The notes beneath the pieces are model-generated. The model did no database searches. It saw only the letters and a list, made by a program, of their open reading frames with translations, and had not been told where the DNA came from. A stretch of DNA of 64,000 nt, taken from contig NC_133897.1 in the NCBI RefSeq assembly GCF_964199755.1, forward strand, positions 122,036,552 to 122,100,551. The letters are read 5' to 3'. Made by a program: the position numbers and the translations under genes. The first letter of the stretch is position 1; the number at the start of each line of letters is the position of its first letter. Below, piece by piece: positions 1 through 13,425 of this stretch. Origin of the DNA: Larus michahellis (taxonomy: Eukaryota; Chordata; Aves; Charadriiformes; Laridae).

Positions 1-800
1 TGGAAACCCAAGCCCCGGTCCCGCCCCTGCCCACCCCCGGGAGAGCGGTGGCGGCGGGGCGTGGGTACCACCGGGAGCCCGGCCGGAGCTGCGGCTGGGC
101 CCGTTGGGAGGAGGCGGTAGCCGCCGCCGCGGCTCGCTCCCTCCCTCCCCGGGCACAGCCAGGTAGAGCGCGGGGCGGGGGCGCTTGCCGGGCCGGGGAG
201 GGGGGGAGCCGGGCCGGGGAGGCGGGGCGAGCGGCGCGCAGGCCGGGCCCGCTCCCCCACCGCCTCCGCCGCAGCCTCGGCCTCCCACCTGGCGCCAGGT
301 GCCCACCCGCCATCTTCTCCCGCACCCCCGGCTCCCTCCACCCCGCTGCCGCGTCCGGCGGGGAGCGGAGCGGAGGTCGTCTCGCCAGGGCGGGGCTCGT
401 TCCGGGTCCCCGCTCCCGCACGAAGAGGCCCTGACGTGTTGCCATGGCCGAGGGAGCCGCCGCGGCGACAGCGGCGTGCTTCAGCGAGGATGATTTTTAC
501 TGTCCCGTCTGCCAGGAGGTGTTCAAAACGCCCGTGAGGACCGCGAACTGCCAGCACGTGTGGGTATTCCTCCCCGCCGAGCCCTCCCGTACCACCCCCA
601 CCTCCCCCCCCCCCCGGCTCCCTTCACAAGCCTTTTACTGCCGGTTCTCCGCCTTTCACTTCTCTGCCCCCAGCCCCATCCCCAGGGCGCAGACCCTCGG
701 CCCGGAGCCGGCCGCACCGGGGGACCGCGGAGCTCGTTGTCACCTCGGGGGCTGACCCGCCGCCGCTACCGAGAGCTGGCTTCGAGGGGTGCATGCCAAG
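1..800 (+). promoter_or_regulatory. RNF138: CpG-island promoter and 5' UTR of RNF138
   Basis: The first 0.8 kb is very GC-rich and dense in CpG, unlike the AT-rich DNA that follows from about 950. It contains GC-box (Sp1-type) sequences, for example gggcgggg near 173-180, and no TATA box close to the start codon at 444. This is the normal architecture of a housekeeping ubiquitin-ligase promoter. Long open frames here (for example 48-434) are products of GC-rich composition and are not genes. The transcription start cannot be placed from sequence alone. Confidence 0.8.
444..559 (+). CDS. RNF138: RNF138 coding exon 1
   Basis: Encodes residues 1-38 and two bases of codon 39: an Ala-rich start, then the first half of the RING (CPVC and the C36/H38 pair). 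The donor is gtgggt at 560. Reading on into the intron would disrupt the RING, and the split valine codon is completed by the first base of exon 2. Confidence 0.93.
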
Positions 801-3800
801 CGGTGCCCCAGCCTGCCCTCCCTCGCCTCCTTCTTTTGTAGCCAGCGGTGAGGAGGGGTCAGACAGGAAGGGCGGCCCTTGGAGCAAGCCCCCGGCTGTC
901 TGCTCGGTGGTGGCCCGGGTTCCACAGCCGGTGGAGACGCCTCACACACCTAACCTAACTCGCCTTTTTTAACTTCTTAATTTCCTCTTCGTTTTCAAAC
1001 AAGGACCATAGCTTAGCTGCTGGCTCTCTTCAGTTCATCTGTTTGGCGTTTTTCAGAGCAGTTTTGGATTGCAAAGCGCTACTTTGTAGAAAAAGGAAAA
1101 CAAAATAGCTTTGGCAGTTGGCACGCGAGGAAAGAAAGTGAGAGAACGGCAAAAGCTGTTGAACTAAGGTCTTTGGGGACGCATACTAAATTAAGCTTTG
1201 CAGTATTTTTGGCTCCGCTTAAGGACAATAAACAGGAGTTACTCTGATAAGATTTTCCAGTATCACGTGCCTGCTACACCATTTCATATCTCATTAATGA
1301 TCAATCCAGTATACGGTTCAGGAATACTAGTCAATAAGTAGTAAGATCTTTACCTAAAGTGCATTGCCAAGTTCCCCTAATTTCCGTATACTTCTTTGTA
1401 AGCACCATTATTTCATTTTGCTTATTATATATTATTTGCTTATTATATATATATTATATAAAGATTTCTACTCAGTAGACTATTATTCTGATATATATCT
1501 TTTTTTTTTTTTTTACCCCTAATAATCACCCTGATCTCTTCAAGGACAAAGTATCTAACTCTCTTCTCTTTGCTAACCTGTGTTTGTGGTAACTTTTCAA
1601 TTTAGGTTTTGCAGGAAGTGCTTCTTGACAGCTATCAGAGAAAGTGGAACACATTGTCCTCTCTGCCGGGGGAGCGTGACTAAAAAAGAAAGAACGTATC
1701 CCAAAAGGGCTCTAGATGTTGAAAACAGTATGAAGAAAGCTTCTGGGGGCTGTAGATGCTGTGAGAAGCAGGTAGAGTAAAACTTTACAAAAAGTTGGAT
1801 AAATTGTTCTTATTTTTTACCAAGACACAATTTTACTGTGTGTCATTCTTGTCTTGGAACTAAAGAGCCTATATTAGTTTGAATTTAGCTTTGTATGGCT
1901 TGTGCATATGCTAGGCATGGAGTGCCTGCTAGATATGTCTAACAGATGTAAACTGAAAGAGGATCTTGTATTGTCTATAAGGACTTTTTAAGTCGAGTGC
2001 CAGTTTTTCTCCAAAACAATGCGAAAACTGGGTATAGCTATAAAACTGGCAAAAGAAAATTTAGACAACTGAAAGTTGCAGATACATGGCAAAGCTCAGA
2101 AACTTTCACTGTGGAAATGAAAGTGCTTAGAGCAGCTACTGTAAAATTTAATTTAAAACCAAAAAATATAGGTTGATTACTCTTGGTGTACATTAAATCA
2201 TATGTAATTTCCCCCTGCCCCATCAGTCTATGTTCCTTCTGTTCCCTTTGTAAAGGGGTCATTATTTTCAGAACATTGGGTGAAATCTTGACCCCCACTG
2301 AAATCAAGAGTAATCTCTCTTCTGGTATAAATGGATGCAGGATTTCAGCTACACGTTTTGTTTACATCAAATTGCATCAAATCCAGGTAGTTGTCTTTGT
2401 GTTCGTTTCATTTCACCTGGGACTTCGTTCTCCCAATGTGAAGATTAGCACTAGTGGAAAGCTGAGTCGCTTGCTTTGTTCCACATGATTCATTAGGATG
2501 AAAAGCTGGGAGAAAGAAACAATAGTGAGTTGGTAAACTGGAAGGAAGAACCAAATGGATCTCCAGAAGAACCCTAATAGAATTTAGGCACAGGTGCATG
2601 AGATGTGATCTTGTTCAGCCCCTAAACCTGTTAAGCACTTTCTGACAGTGCTGTTGGACCTGAAATTCTGATTTAGGGCATGCCCAGCACTGCGGCCTTC
2701 TGACAAATCCGAGCAACTCATTGTCTTTCCTTGCATTTAAGCTGGATAGGCTTCCCCCCGCTTCTTTTCCTTTTTTTTTCCTCTCAGAAAAGTTCTGTAT
2801 TCTCAGAACACATGTAATGCAAAAAGACTTTGCTCTGCACAAGGTAACAGCAAACCAGAGAAGACTGAAGGAGCAGTATTGCTTATCCCATCCTCACGGC
2901 CCCTCTCTGTCGTAGCTCATCAGTCATTGATCCTGGATCTGGGAGGTGTAGTTCCTGTGACTTTGTTTCAGTTAAATGGAGTTTACTTTACTTACATCTT
3001 TTATGCCCGAGAGAGCACTCTCAGTTGCTTGGCTGTGGGGGATTTGGGGCGTAGGCACGTTTTCCAGTCTCACAGGGTGACAGGCTCTATGGAAAAAGGA
3101 AACGAAGATCTCCCATTGGGGAAGAAAGTGTTCATGCTGAGAGGGGAGACGCAAGTTCTGGTTTCTTCTGCATATGTTGTCTAAATAATCCCTGCATGCA
3201 TTGCTTTCTGTTGGCAGAAATTTCTCTTCCTTCTATCCCTGGATTGGTTAGTATAATTTCAATAATTTGGCATTTCATTTGCAGGTTAGATTTTCGTGGA
3301 TGAGACAGCATTATAAAACGTGTAAGAAGTATCAGGATGAATATGGTGTTTCTTCTATTATTCCAAACTTACAGATTTCCCAAGATTCAACAGGGAACAG
3401 GTAATCAGGGTGTTTTATGTATAACAATGCATCTTCTTCTCCCCCCACACCCAAAGGAAAGTATTTTTTTTCCAGGGCATGCCTTCTTTTTGCAATAATT
3501 ATTGTCCGTACTTAGTGCTTCAGAAAATGACAGTTTTTCCAGGTCTTTTTCTTTACTCTTAGCAAACAGAAGAAAACCTTTCTACGTGATGGTTTGGAAT
3601 GTCTTCTAGGGACTCTCCTAAAAAGCATATAGTATTTGCAGCTTACTTTAACTGCCTTGACAGCATTTTAGCAGTTTACTTTGTAACAAATTTCGTAATA
3701 TTTAGTCACAGGGAAGTTTTCTTCTCTTTTTATTCCCCACCTCCCCCCCTTCCCTAAGTCTGTTTCAGTGGGTATCCTGTTTCAAAATATTACTGTGCAA

Positions 3801-6800
3801 GCTTTTGCTTTCTGATTGAATTTATTTTGAACTGATCTTTTATGAAACGTATAAGGAACTCCAGTATGTTACACCCCATAAAATATAAATGCCACTTACC
3901 ATTTGTTTTTCAGGCAGTAAAGCTAAAGAACCTTTTTCATATCTTCTCACTGATGTATTTGGTTTGGTTGAGGATTTCTGCTTATTTTTGAAGACCTGTT
4001 TTACATATTAGTCTCACAGAGCTTTATTATATATAGCCTGTCCTTTATTTACTTTCTTTTGACATCTATTTTCTATTTTTAGCAGTCTGAACTTCTCTGT
4101 GTTTGGTTTTCAACCCATCAATATATTGAAAGTGGAACTTTAAGCTGTTAGCAGAACTAGTTGCAGCAATGTTCCTGGGAAAATTACGGAGACGATTATA
4201 CTGAGTACTATTGAAAGACATTTAATGAATAATGCAGTCATCAGGCACAGTCAGCATGGGTTCACAGAGGGAAAGTCCTGTTTAACTAATTTGTTATCCT
4301 TCTATGATAAGGGCATCTGCCTAGTGGATGAAGGGAAGGAGGTGGATAGAGTTTTTCTGGATTTTAGTAAGTTTTTTGATACTGTCCCTCACAGCGTCCT
4401 GCTGGACAAATTGTCCAGCTGTGGGATGAGCGGGTTCACGGTGTGCTGGGTGAAGAACTGGCTGAAGAGCAGAGCTCAACGGGTTGTAGTGAATGGAGCT
4501 ACATCTGGCTGGTGACCAGTCACCAGTGGTCACCACCACCTCAGGGTTCAGTTCTAGGGCCAGTCCTGTTCAATATATTTATCGGTGGTATGGATGCAAG
4601 AGTTAAATGCACCATTAGCAAGTTTGCTGATGGTGCCAAACTGGGAGGCGCTGTTGACTCTCTGGAGGGATGGGAGGCCTTGCAGAGGGATCTAGATAGA
4701 TTGGACCATTGGGATGAAATTTAAAAAGTTGATATGCTGGATTCTGTACCTAGAACAGAGTAATGCCGAGCACAAGTATAAACTGGGAGAGAAGTGGCTG
4801 TAGAGCAGCCCTGCAGAAAGGGATCTGGGGGTGCTGGTCAACAGCAGGCTCAATATGAGCCAGCAGTGTGCCCTGGCAGCCATGAGGGCAAACTGCATCC
4901 TGGGGTGCATCGAACACAGTATGACCAGCTGGTCAAAAGCGGTGATTATCCTGCTGTATTCGGCGTTGGTGCAGCATCACCTTGAGTACTGTGTGTGCAG
5001 TTCCGGGCCTCACAATTTAAGAAGGATGTGAAGGTCCTTGAGTGTGTCCACAGGAGGGCAACAAAGCTGGTGAAAGGGCTGGAAGGCATGGCCCAAAACA
5101 AGCAGTTAAAGACTTTAGCTTGTCTAGTTTGGAGAAAAGGAAGCTGAGGGGTGACCTCATTGCTCTCTACAGCTTCCTGAGGAGGGCAAGTGGAGAGGGA
5201 GGTGCTGATCTCTTCTCCCTGGTATCCAATGATAGGACATGTTGGAATGGCTCAAAGCTGTGCCGCGGGAAGTTTAGACTGGACATTAGGAAGCATTTCT
5301 TTACGGAGAGGATGGTCAAACACTGGAACAGGCTTTCTAGGGAGGTGGTCGATGCCCCAAGACTGTCAGTGTTTAAGAGGCATTTGGACAATGCCCTTAA
5401 TAATATGGCTTAACTTTTGGTCAGCCCTGAATTGTTCAGGCAGCTGGACTAGAGGATTGTTGTAGGTCCCTTCCAATTCAAATATTCCATTCCATTTCAT
5501 GTTTCACCAAAGTGTCTGGATACTGTTATATCAGTATTTATTGACTATGCCACAGTAAAATACTTGTACTTACAATATTACAGAAGTATAAAAAATGTAC
5601 CATGACCAGATTTGTGACTGTAAATATTCATGTTCTTAGGATGAGCAGCATGTCTGAGCAGTTTCTTCTGGCTTAGCTAGAGATGCACTTATGGCCAAGT
5701 TTTGTTTCTAAAATGTTCCTGTCTGCCACTCTTACTTTAGGAAAGACTTTATTTTGTGCACAGCATAAGAAAATTTACCTTGCTTAGTTGAAAGTTGTAA
5801 ATTATTTGTGTAAGCACATGGCAGTTGAATACCTATTTATATAGTTATAAGTCAAAAAACTAAAAGGGCTACCTTTCTTTACATTCACGTAGTTCATAAT
5901 GCCAGTTGAGCTACTTGGCTGTAATCTGCATTACCATTCTTGTTGACTAAATGTCTGTTGTCTCATGTACCACTTTCCTATAAAGTTGTGTAGTATTCCA
6001 CCAAGGGTCACCATGGTAACTAAATACTAAGACATACCTTGATCCAAAGGAAAAGTTGTGAGAGTTAAGATATGTGCCCTTACATATTTTGCCTTGAAAT
6101 TCATGGAACTTAAAAATACATATATATCTTTTTTTCCCCTGTTACTATTAAACTTCTAAAAAATTTAATAGTGGAGTAAAATAATCTCAGTTTTCATTGT
6201 TTTTTTTTTTTTTTCTTCATTTAAAGTAGCAGGAGTGATGCAATATCTGATAATGGCGAGATGGCTAATAATCAAATACTTCAAGGAGAAACAAGGTAGG
6301 CTGCTTATTTTTCTATAGTTACTATTAAAATAGATCAGACAATCAGAGTGTGAGCTTCTACTAACTTGAAAAAAAAACCCCGCAACCACCTACAACAAGT
6401 GGTATTAAAAAAGAACACCCTGTAGTTTCTCTACATTTGTATCTGTATGTTAGAATTTGTTTTTTTCAGTACTGTACTGAAGGATTTGAACTTTTAAAAA
6501 GATGTTACCAGTAAGTAAGAACAGGGTGCATTTGCAATTGGAACAAAAATTTTCTAAAGTCCAAGTCTCAGAAGAATGCATTTAGGTATACAAGTAATAA
6601 ATGTCCTTTAAAATTGCAATTTGGAAATAGCAGTGGAACTCCATTAGATCCACTATTATGTCAGTGAGGGTGGGGGTTTCTTTTGTTATCAAAATAAGGG
6701 AAAATAATGACAAGATAACAGATGAATTAAGCTTTCTGTAATACTACTTCTAAAACTCTCTTTTCTGTTTAATACTGTGTGTTTCTGTTTACAGTGGACA

Positions 6801-9372
6801 TCCAACCTTCAAATGCCCCCTATGTCAGGAGTCCAATTTTACCAGACAACGTTTGCTGGATCACTGTAATAATAGACATCTTTATCAGATAGTTCCTGTA
6901 GTAAGTAGAGTTGCTTATGTATGCTGCTTAAGCTACTTTCATTATAATTATGTGAACAACTTTAAATGTGCAGTAGGTAGTCTATATCTGTAAAGATCAC
7001 TGTGATCTGAGGAAGACAATACACTTAATGCAGTGCATTATTTAACTTGAGGAGTTAAGAAACATTTCATTTGAAAATGTTCCTTGTCTGGCTTCTCGTC
7101 AGTTCTAAGGCATTTCTGACCTAGCTGTCTTACTTATCTTGATGTGAAACAAGCTCAGTTTTTAAGCCTGATACTTACTTCTCTTCATTTAGTAATTCTA
7201 TGGAATCCCATTTATAACATAACTATTGTTTCATGTGAAACCTACAGTTACTTGAAAAGTAATCTAAGGTAATCAAAGGGAGGGAATGAGAAAATCTGTT
7301 TGGTTTTCTATCCTTTTCATCTGTATAGGGTGTGTTATTTTTTTCTTTCAGCTTACTTGATGATCTCATTTGTATGAAAATCCTCCCAAACGATAAGTAG
7401 GATGCAATAATCCCTTTCTTTTCTAAATTTTAAGCAATGGAAATTGACAAAAAGAGTGCCAGACAGACATGATAATCCCCCATTCCTAAGAGAAACGCTT
7501 AAGAAATTTGGGAAGTTGAAATGTATTTTTTAAATGTTATGCAGTTGAGGAAAAGAACACTTAGAATTTTGATTTTATGTGAACACCTTTACTGTATTTT
7601 GGTAGTGGATGAGTAATAGACTAGTTATTCCTATAGAACATGTCTTTAATGCATTCTGTATTACCAATAACTTTTTTTCATTCTCTCTCTTTCCCCTTCC
7701 CCTCCAAATTCAGATCTGTCCTATTTGTGTATCACTTCCTTGGGCAGATACTAACCAGGTTACTAGAAATCTTGTTAGCCATCTAAATCTAAGACATCGG
7801 TTTGACTACGGAGAATTCGTGGTAAGCTTTTTCTTCTTTGATGTGTAGGGGAATAACTGGTAACTTTTTGGTAATTTTGGTAATTTTCACTAAATTGAAA
7901 CTTGGTAATTTTCACTAAATAAAAATGACAAATAAAAATTTTGTACCGAACTTGTTTGTGCTCTGGACATGCTATGTTCCTGCTCTGTACAGAACTCAGA
8001 AGTAGGCCTGTCTGTTCTTAAACTTTCCATTATCAACACAAAGTGCTACTGGGAATAGGTGTTGTCAACAGTCAAGCCCTGCTCCAAACTGATCACTTAA
8101 GTCTTTAGCTTACTGTTCTCAATCTGAACTATTTGTTCCTCCAGAACAGTTTATTACTGCTGCTTCTAGGGGAAATAAAATAGATGCTACTCTGTTTAAT
8201 TGTCATTTTTGACCTTTTATGGCAGAAAACACTAAATCATAATTCTCAGAACTCCAAGTGTAGCTTGACTAGTGGGTATCGCTGCTACCGCCTCTCTTAC
8301 AGTATGTTGCGGGAGAGGCTGGAATGTAAAAAAGATGTGTCATTAAATCGTTCATTGTTCTGGTTGCCTTCTTTCAGGCTCAGTTTGAGTAAATGACCTT
8401 TGAGTAGATGCAGAACTACATACACAGATGTAGTCACTGAGTGGATCTTAAGTCAAACCAACCAGTTGAATTCTGCATATGGGACCAGAGAGCTGGAGAG
8501 TTTGTGTTGTAGTTTCTACAGAGTTTGACAGGCTTTGGGGTACACTGCTTGAGCGTTGTGTGGGACGAGCTTAGTATTTGGGGCATTGGCAGCCTTACTG
8601 GTTAGAGATGGCAAAGATGATGCATGTTGTTCTTTGTTTTGAGTGATCTCTGACAAAGGCATGAAGAGCTAGGAGACTGATACAGGGGATTGTGTTCTTC
8701 AACGTCAGTGTATCTTGCATGTTGGAGGATGTAGAACTGGTGATTGGAATTCTGATTTGGGGAAGCTGCCAGAATTGCACAAAAAAGGTGTGTTACTCTG
8801 ACATATTAGCAGCTTGGAAGATAGCTTTTCAAAAGTAGCAGGCTTACCATCCATCTCTTGTGATACATGTTTGCTTTCTCATTTTAAGCAGTATATTCTC
8901 AACAATCTATGATTACTGTTGTCTGGGGATCACATTTTGTTTTTATTAATGGAGGATGTTATGGCTGGTTGCAAGCCCTGTTACAAGAACTGTGTGACAC
9001 AAGTCAGCTTTCCTGAGCTGGCTATTCTGTAATGTAATTGAGCCAGGGAGGGAAGATGGACCCTTCTGTTTAATGAGCCTTGTCCCACTCATCTGATTCT
9101 TCTCCTGTCTCATGTATCTCTTGGTATTTGGTTAAATAAAAGATACTGTGTAACGTAAACAAGCATCCAGTACACATAAAGATGGAGAGTCTTCATCTAG
9201 GTGCCAATTCCTATGTAGAAATGTGGAAAATGAATGATTAAACTAAGGACTGTGGTATATCTTGAGTATTTGTCCATTTTGATGATGTTTTCATTTTGTT
9301 TAGAATCTTCAGCTTGATGAAGAAGCCCAATACCAAAACGCAGTTCAAGAATCCTGTCATGTGAACTTTTAA
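444..9372 (+). CDS. RNF138: RNF138, RING-type E3 ubiquitin ligase (7 coding exons)
   Basis: RNF138 is a nuclear E3 ubiquitin ligase. In mammals it is recruited to DNA double-strand-break ends and promotes resection and homologous recombination; it also acts in Wnt/NLK signalling. Exons at 444-559, 1606-1771, 3285-3400, 6227-6295, 6795-6900, 7714-7821 and 9304-9372 sum to 750 nt, i.e. 249 codons (human about 245), with every junction in phase and flanked by GT/AG. Domains: RING (C20, C23, C36, H38, C41, C44, C56, C59); C2HC finger (C88-C91, H103, C107); two C2H2 fingers (C163, C166, H179, H184 and C193, C196, H214, H219); ubiquitin-interacting motif at about 230-246 with the core [13 protein letters not shown]. 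The start was chosen because MAEG followed by [14 protein letters not shown] matches the family N-terminus. No disabling change is visible, so the gene looks functional. Confidence 0.96.
1606..1771 (+). CDS. RNF138: RNF138 coding exon 2
   Basis: Starts after a tttag acceptor and encodes [13 protein letters not shown], then HCPLCRG, completing the RING. It ends with the CRCCEKQ half of the C2HC finger. The donor is gtagag at 1772; an in-frame stop follows soon after in the intron. Confidence 0.95.
3285..3400 (+). CDS. RNF138: RNF138 coding exon 3
   Basis: Begins after ttgcag and encodes the second half of the C2HC finger ([12 protein letters not shown]) and the start of the serine-rich linker ([16 protein letters not shown]). 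It ends in phase 2 at a gtaatc donor. Confidence 0.94.
4170..5501 (+). mobile_element. CR1 LINE copy, sense strand, in RNF138 intron 3
   Basis: A 5'-truncated, decayed non-LTR retrotransposon. Translation in shifting frames gives CR1 reverse-transcriptase blocks in order: [46 protein letters not shown], then [15 protein letters not shown], where the catalytic FADD has become FADG. The ORF2 C-terminus follows ([19 protein letters not shown]). The 3' end has the CR1-type tail of short att-cc repeats near 5480-5500. Frameshifts and the altered active site make it inactive. Confidence 0.93.
6227..6295 (+). CDS. RNF138: RNF138 coding exon 4
   Basis: A 69-nt exon behind a long polypyrimidine tract and aaag acceptor. 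It encodes the variable Ser/Asn-rich linker ([20 protein letters not shown]) between the C2HC and C2H2 fingers, and ends in phase 2 at gtaggc. The low conservation of this linker is typical of the family. Its length is a multiple of three, so skipping it would keep the frame. Confidence 0.85.
6795..6900 (+). CDS. RNF138: RNF138 coding exon 5
   Basis: After the tttacag acceptor it encodes [20 protein letters not shown] and [16 protein letters not shown], the first C2H2 finger. The donor is a perfect gtaagt at 6901. Confidence 0.95.
7714..7821 (+). CDS. RNF138: RNF138 coding exon 6
   Basis: Encodes [19 protein letters not shown], then [17 protein letters not shown], the second C2H2 finger. The acceptor is aattcag and the donor gtaagc. 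Exactly 36 codons, phase 0 at both ends. Confidence 0.95.
9304..9372 (+). CDS. RNF138: RNF138 terminal coding exon 7
   Basis: Encodes [17 protein letters not shown], then CHVNF and a taa stop. This is the ubiquitin-interacting motif (acidic run, Ala and Ser at the expected spacing) that helps RNF138 recognise ubiquitylated partners. The acceptor is gtttag. Confidence 0.94.
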   Translation, partial: NLQLDEEAQYQNAVQESCHVNF

Positions 9373-12205
9373 AGTATCGCCACTCTTCATCTTATTGATT
9401 ATCCGAGAGAAAAATTACATTGTTGCTGTTGGTGATCTGAAGTGTATATTAATGCAAATGGTATTCAGTAACCACTTTTCAGGCTCAACTTTTTTCCACA
9501 CTCATAAGGACTGTTCATAAATGATTTTGCTGAAAATCAAACTTCACACCTTTACTGAGATCCGTCCATGTGGAATTAGGGACCTTTTTGGAACTTCTCA
9601 CTGTTGTCCTGATTTTCTCTAACTTTTACTACTCTGTTAATTACAGTTTCTTTTATTAATGTCAGATATTTTAATTCACCAAAACCAACTTAGAAAGTAG
9701 TATCTTTAGAAAGACATGCAAAGATGCTCTGTTGCAGTGCTGAGTTTGAGTTTCTTCAAGTTCAGCTGTCATCTGCTAAGGTATCTATGAGATACTAATT
9801 TGCTTTTCTCCTCCTGACCAAGGACAAAATTTTATTTGATGTTGTGATTTGTTTTTTACCATTACTATGTAAATGAAAATAACAACAACTTAAGAAATAA
9901 GAAGACTTGCTTTCTATAGATCAACAACGCAGAGCAGATTTTTTTCACCTTTCATTGAGAAAGAATGATGCCATTGCCTAGGAATAATTACATCTATTTT
10001 TTCCCCTTTTGGATCATAACTGAAATAGGATGCTTGCTTACTAAAGTTATGGGTGAGGTGTTTTCCCTGTACTCCCAACTACTAAGGAAGATGGTGCCCT
10101 GACACACTTCCTGAGCAATTCAAGATGACTTGCAAAGGGTATACTTTTTTGGTATATGACTGTGACCAGCTAGTTTTTCATTTTGTTGGAGCTTTTTAAG
10201 AACTTCTGTTGTTGAATTGGAATTCAAATTTTGGTCTGTTCTGTCTTTCATGGAAGGCTGCGTAACTAGACAACTAATTGGCTTCAGACCCACCAACACT
10301 CAGAAAAATGAAATTGTTTATTTTAGTAAGACTGTTTAAAACTTGGACATCTCCTGCATTCAAAGCCTTTGAAAAAACAGTTACAAGAAAAACTTGCTCT
10401 TAAATAGTACCAACATATTTTAAGAACTCCTGTTCTAGATTTCCACATTCCCAGGAAGACCATCATTAAAATCGGAGAAAACAGAGCAATAATGCAATTT
10501 TGAATTTACATGGAAAGTCCATTTGTAAAAGAACTTTAAAATCTTTTATTTAATACTATAATGGGGAGAAGGGGAAAGCAAGCTGCACAGCTTATATTTT
10601 GTAGGTTTAAATAGAGACTGTTCTGAATGTATACCTTTTAGGACTGACTTCATCCTGTGTCGCCATAGCCCATTGTCAAACTACTGTTCTTAATGGGTAT
10701 TGTACATGTGGTGGAGAACATCCCCAGTAATTTCCTTAGTCTAGTTGGTGACCTATGTGTAATAATATCAGTTGTGCAGACAAAGTACAATCTGCTTCTT
10801 GTGCCCTGGCTCTCATTTGCTCTCCGAATAGAGGTTTTGATTATTCTTTGAATATTGGGATATTTCCTATTCCAAAACTAGTAAGGCTGAAATGCCTTGT
10901 TCTGCAATGTAATGGGTTTTGGAACTGAATCTTAGTTCTAATATGTTGAATGTTGGAACTGAAACACTATACACTGTAACTTGCTATTTCTATCTTCTGG
11001 TTTTTAAGAGTATAAAACATTACTGAAGGCATAACCGGTTGAAATACAGAGAAAGTTGGCTATTTCAGAAATGTCTAAAGGTGATATCCTTTTTGTAACA
11101 ACTTAACGTGTCTTGTATTTTGTTACTGGCTTAATACAGTATTTTGGCAGCAGGCCACGCTTTGATCTTGTACTCGAACTTCCCTGTTTGCCCCCAGTAC
11201 TCTTACCCATGTATTCTTACTCGTCTGTCAGCTCTAGTGCTTGTGTGACCACGTACTGATTTGGAGTGGTTCACTGATTCCACTGAAAAGGCTGTTTGGA
11301 CTTTCTACTTTCTCTGTTCCTCTATAAAGCCGACTATGAAATAGCGCACTTTGACAGAAAGGAATTTCAAGGTAGCCTGATACTAAAGTTTTAGCTTTTT
11401 AAACTAAAAATGCATACCGTGGTGATTTTATTACTGCATACATTTCCTAAGGATTTTAATAGTTATATGTAAGTTTGGTTAACTTTTTTAGATTCAATAA
11501 AATATTTATATGATCTGGCAATAAATGCCTACAGCCAATACAGATTCAGAATGCCTCATGGACACTGGAACTAGATATTTCTATTACTTGAACATATCTT
11601 GAGAATTGCAAATGAAATTACATCTATTTTAAAACTCTGGGAAACAAATTTTTCTATAGCAATAATTAGTTGTCACTTGATGCATAGTTGCTGAACATTT
11701 TAGTCATGTTTAAATGTTGAGAGACTTGAATACACATTTTTAAAGCAACAAATGTGTATAAATGCAATATAAAAAAAAAACCGACCTTGCAAAATGTTTA
11801 TCCTCTTTATTTGCATATGTTAAAATCTGTATTGGCAGGCGCTGCCTTGCTTAAGATTTTATACTTTTAATATGAAGAGATTGCATCCAATACATTCACT
11901 AGGTAAGCGTTTAATGGAAATGAAACAATCTATTTAAATATGCTGCTGCTGGTCATGATCTTTCTCACTGAAATGCAGACATGCACAAAAAGCTGTGTAT
12001 TTGTGATGGGTGATGCTTGTACTCAAAACATGCAATCTTTACTAGAAGATTGCTGTTTAACAATGTTTTCATGTTCATATTGCATTGTGTATTGTTTTAA
12101 TATGGTATATTATGTTTGAACTGTACCTTCTATTTTTTCTCCTATTAAAGTATTTTATTTTCTGTTTGTCTCTCTGTTGCATAATAAAGATGATCAGTCC
12201 CCTTG
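9373..12205 (+). other. RNF138: RNF138 3' UTR with alternative polyadenylation signals
   Basis: AT-rich sequence without coding potential directly follows the RNF138 stop. AATAAA occurs at 11496-11501 and 11520-11525, with further candidates ATTAAA at 12144 and AATAAA at 12183. The transcript could therefore end near 11.54 kb, with a longer form near 12.2 kb. Which site is used cannot be decided from sequence. Confidence 0.65.
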
Positions 12206-13239
12206 ATGCTACTTCTTCCTTTCAGATGCTTTCTAAATTTAAGTACATGGTCAGTTGTATGCCTTCAAGCTTTAAATGATTAGAATTGCATGTACCCTGC
12301 TGGAACCGATGAGTTGTGGCTCACGATCCTCTCATGAGCTGAGTTACTTTACATCACATCTTAAGAGTTCCATGAGCAGAAAAGATGATAGGTTGGGCAA
12401 AACTCATTCATGCTTCTTTTCTGCCTTCCATGTTCATATGTTGCTGTCATTAATGGAGAAATAACCTCCTAAAAGGAGAAAGAGTATGTGACACGTGGGA
12501 CTGATAGCAAAACCTTGTTACTTAAAGGTAGATTTACTAAGAAGAGGTAATGTTTTTCTGAGGAAAGAATTGTCAATAAGTTTGGGCTGGGTGCAGTATT
12601 GGACCAGCAAGGTGGCATCTAGATGATTTGTCCTGCCCTGTATTTCTGAGCTGAAAAACCCTGTGGTTATTTTTTGTGCTTTTACATTCTAAGGACATAC
12701 AGATGATAATACAGTTATGAATTGAGTTAATGTCTTATTTTGAATGCTAGAAATATAGCGAAAGTATGTAAATCTGCTTTTTATTAGTTTATTGTTCTTT
12801 CCCCTTAGAATGTAATTTTCTGAGCTCTAAATGGATTATTGTATCTCGTAAATCTGATTGTAAGCCCTTTGTTAGAGATTCCATTTCATTTTCTTTTACT
12901 GTAGCAATACATATTTCATTATTTAGAGAGAAAGCGCTCAATGTGTCTAATTGTCATTGGCAGTATGTTGGTTATAGGATATGTGAGCTCTGCAGAACTC
13001 GTCTTTGTTCTGCTCCAGTCCTAAGGCAGGGCTTCATTCCCAGGGAGAGAGGGAGACTTGCACCCAGGTCCTCTTCTGACGGGTTGTCAGGGCTAGAAGG
13101 TTTTCTGTATTTGGGAAGCATTCCTGTGTCCCTCTTTTGAGATGGGGCTTCTGAGTCTGGTGGGATTTAAACATGTGTCTGTGAGGACTCTGCTGTAAAA
13201 AAGTACACCTAGTATATTTTTCATATCTTTTGTTTTATA
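12206..13239. other. intergenic, nothing recognisable
   Basis: AT-rich DNA after the last RNF138 polyadenylation candidate. Only short random open frames; no repeat family or RNA gene was recognised. Confidence 0.6.
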
Positions 13240-13425
13240 GAATCATAGAGTCGTCTAGGTTGGAAGGGACCTTTAAGACCATCGAATCCAACCATTAACC
13301 TAAAACTGCCAAAACCACCACTAAACCACGTCCCTAAGCACCACCTCTACCCCTCTTTTAAATACCTCCAGGGATGGTGACTCAACCACTTCCCTGGCAG
13401 CCTGTTCCAATGTTATACTGAAACA
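13240..13425 (-). mobile_element. CR1 LINE 3'-end fragment
   Basis: Starts with the reverse complement of the CR1 3' terminus (agaatcatagag, then taggttggaagggacc). It continues through the UTR and the end of ORF2, with the reading for 'tcccccagggatgg...ccactt...gcctgttccaatg' typical of CR1 tails. About 185 bp, severely 5'-truncated, minus orientation. Confidence 0.9.

Noticed and set aside
48-434. 128-codon frame in the RNF138 5' region
   Set aside because: Extreme Gly/Ala/Arg/Pro composition from the CpG island; it precedes the true start and has no domain.
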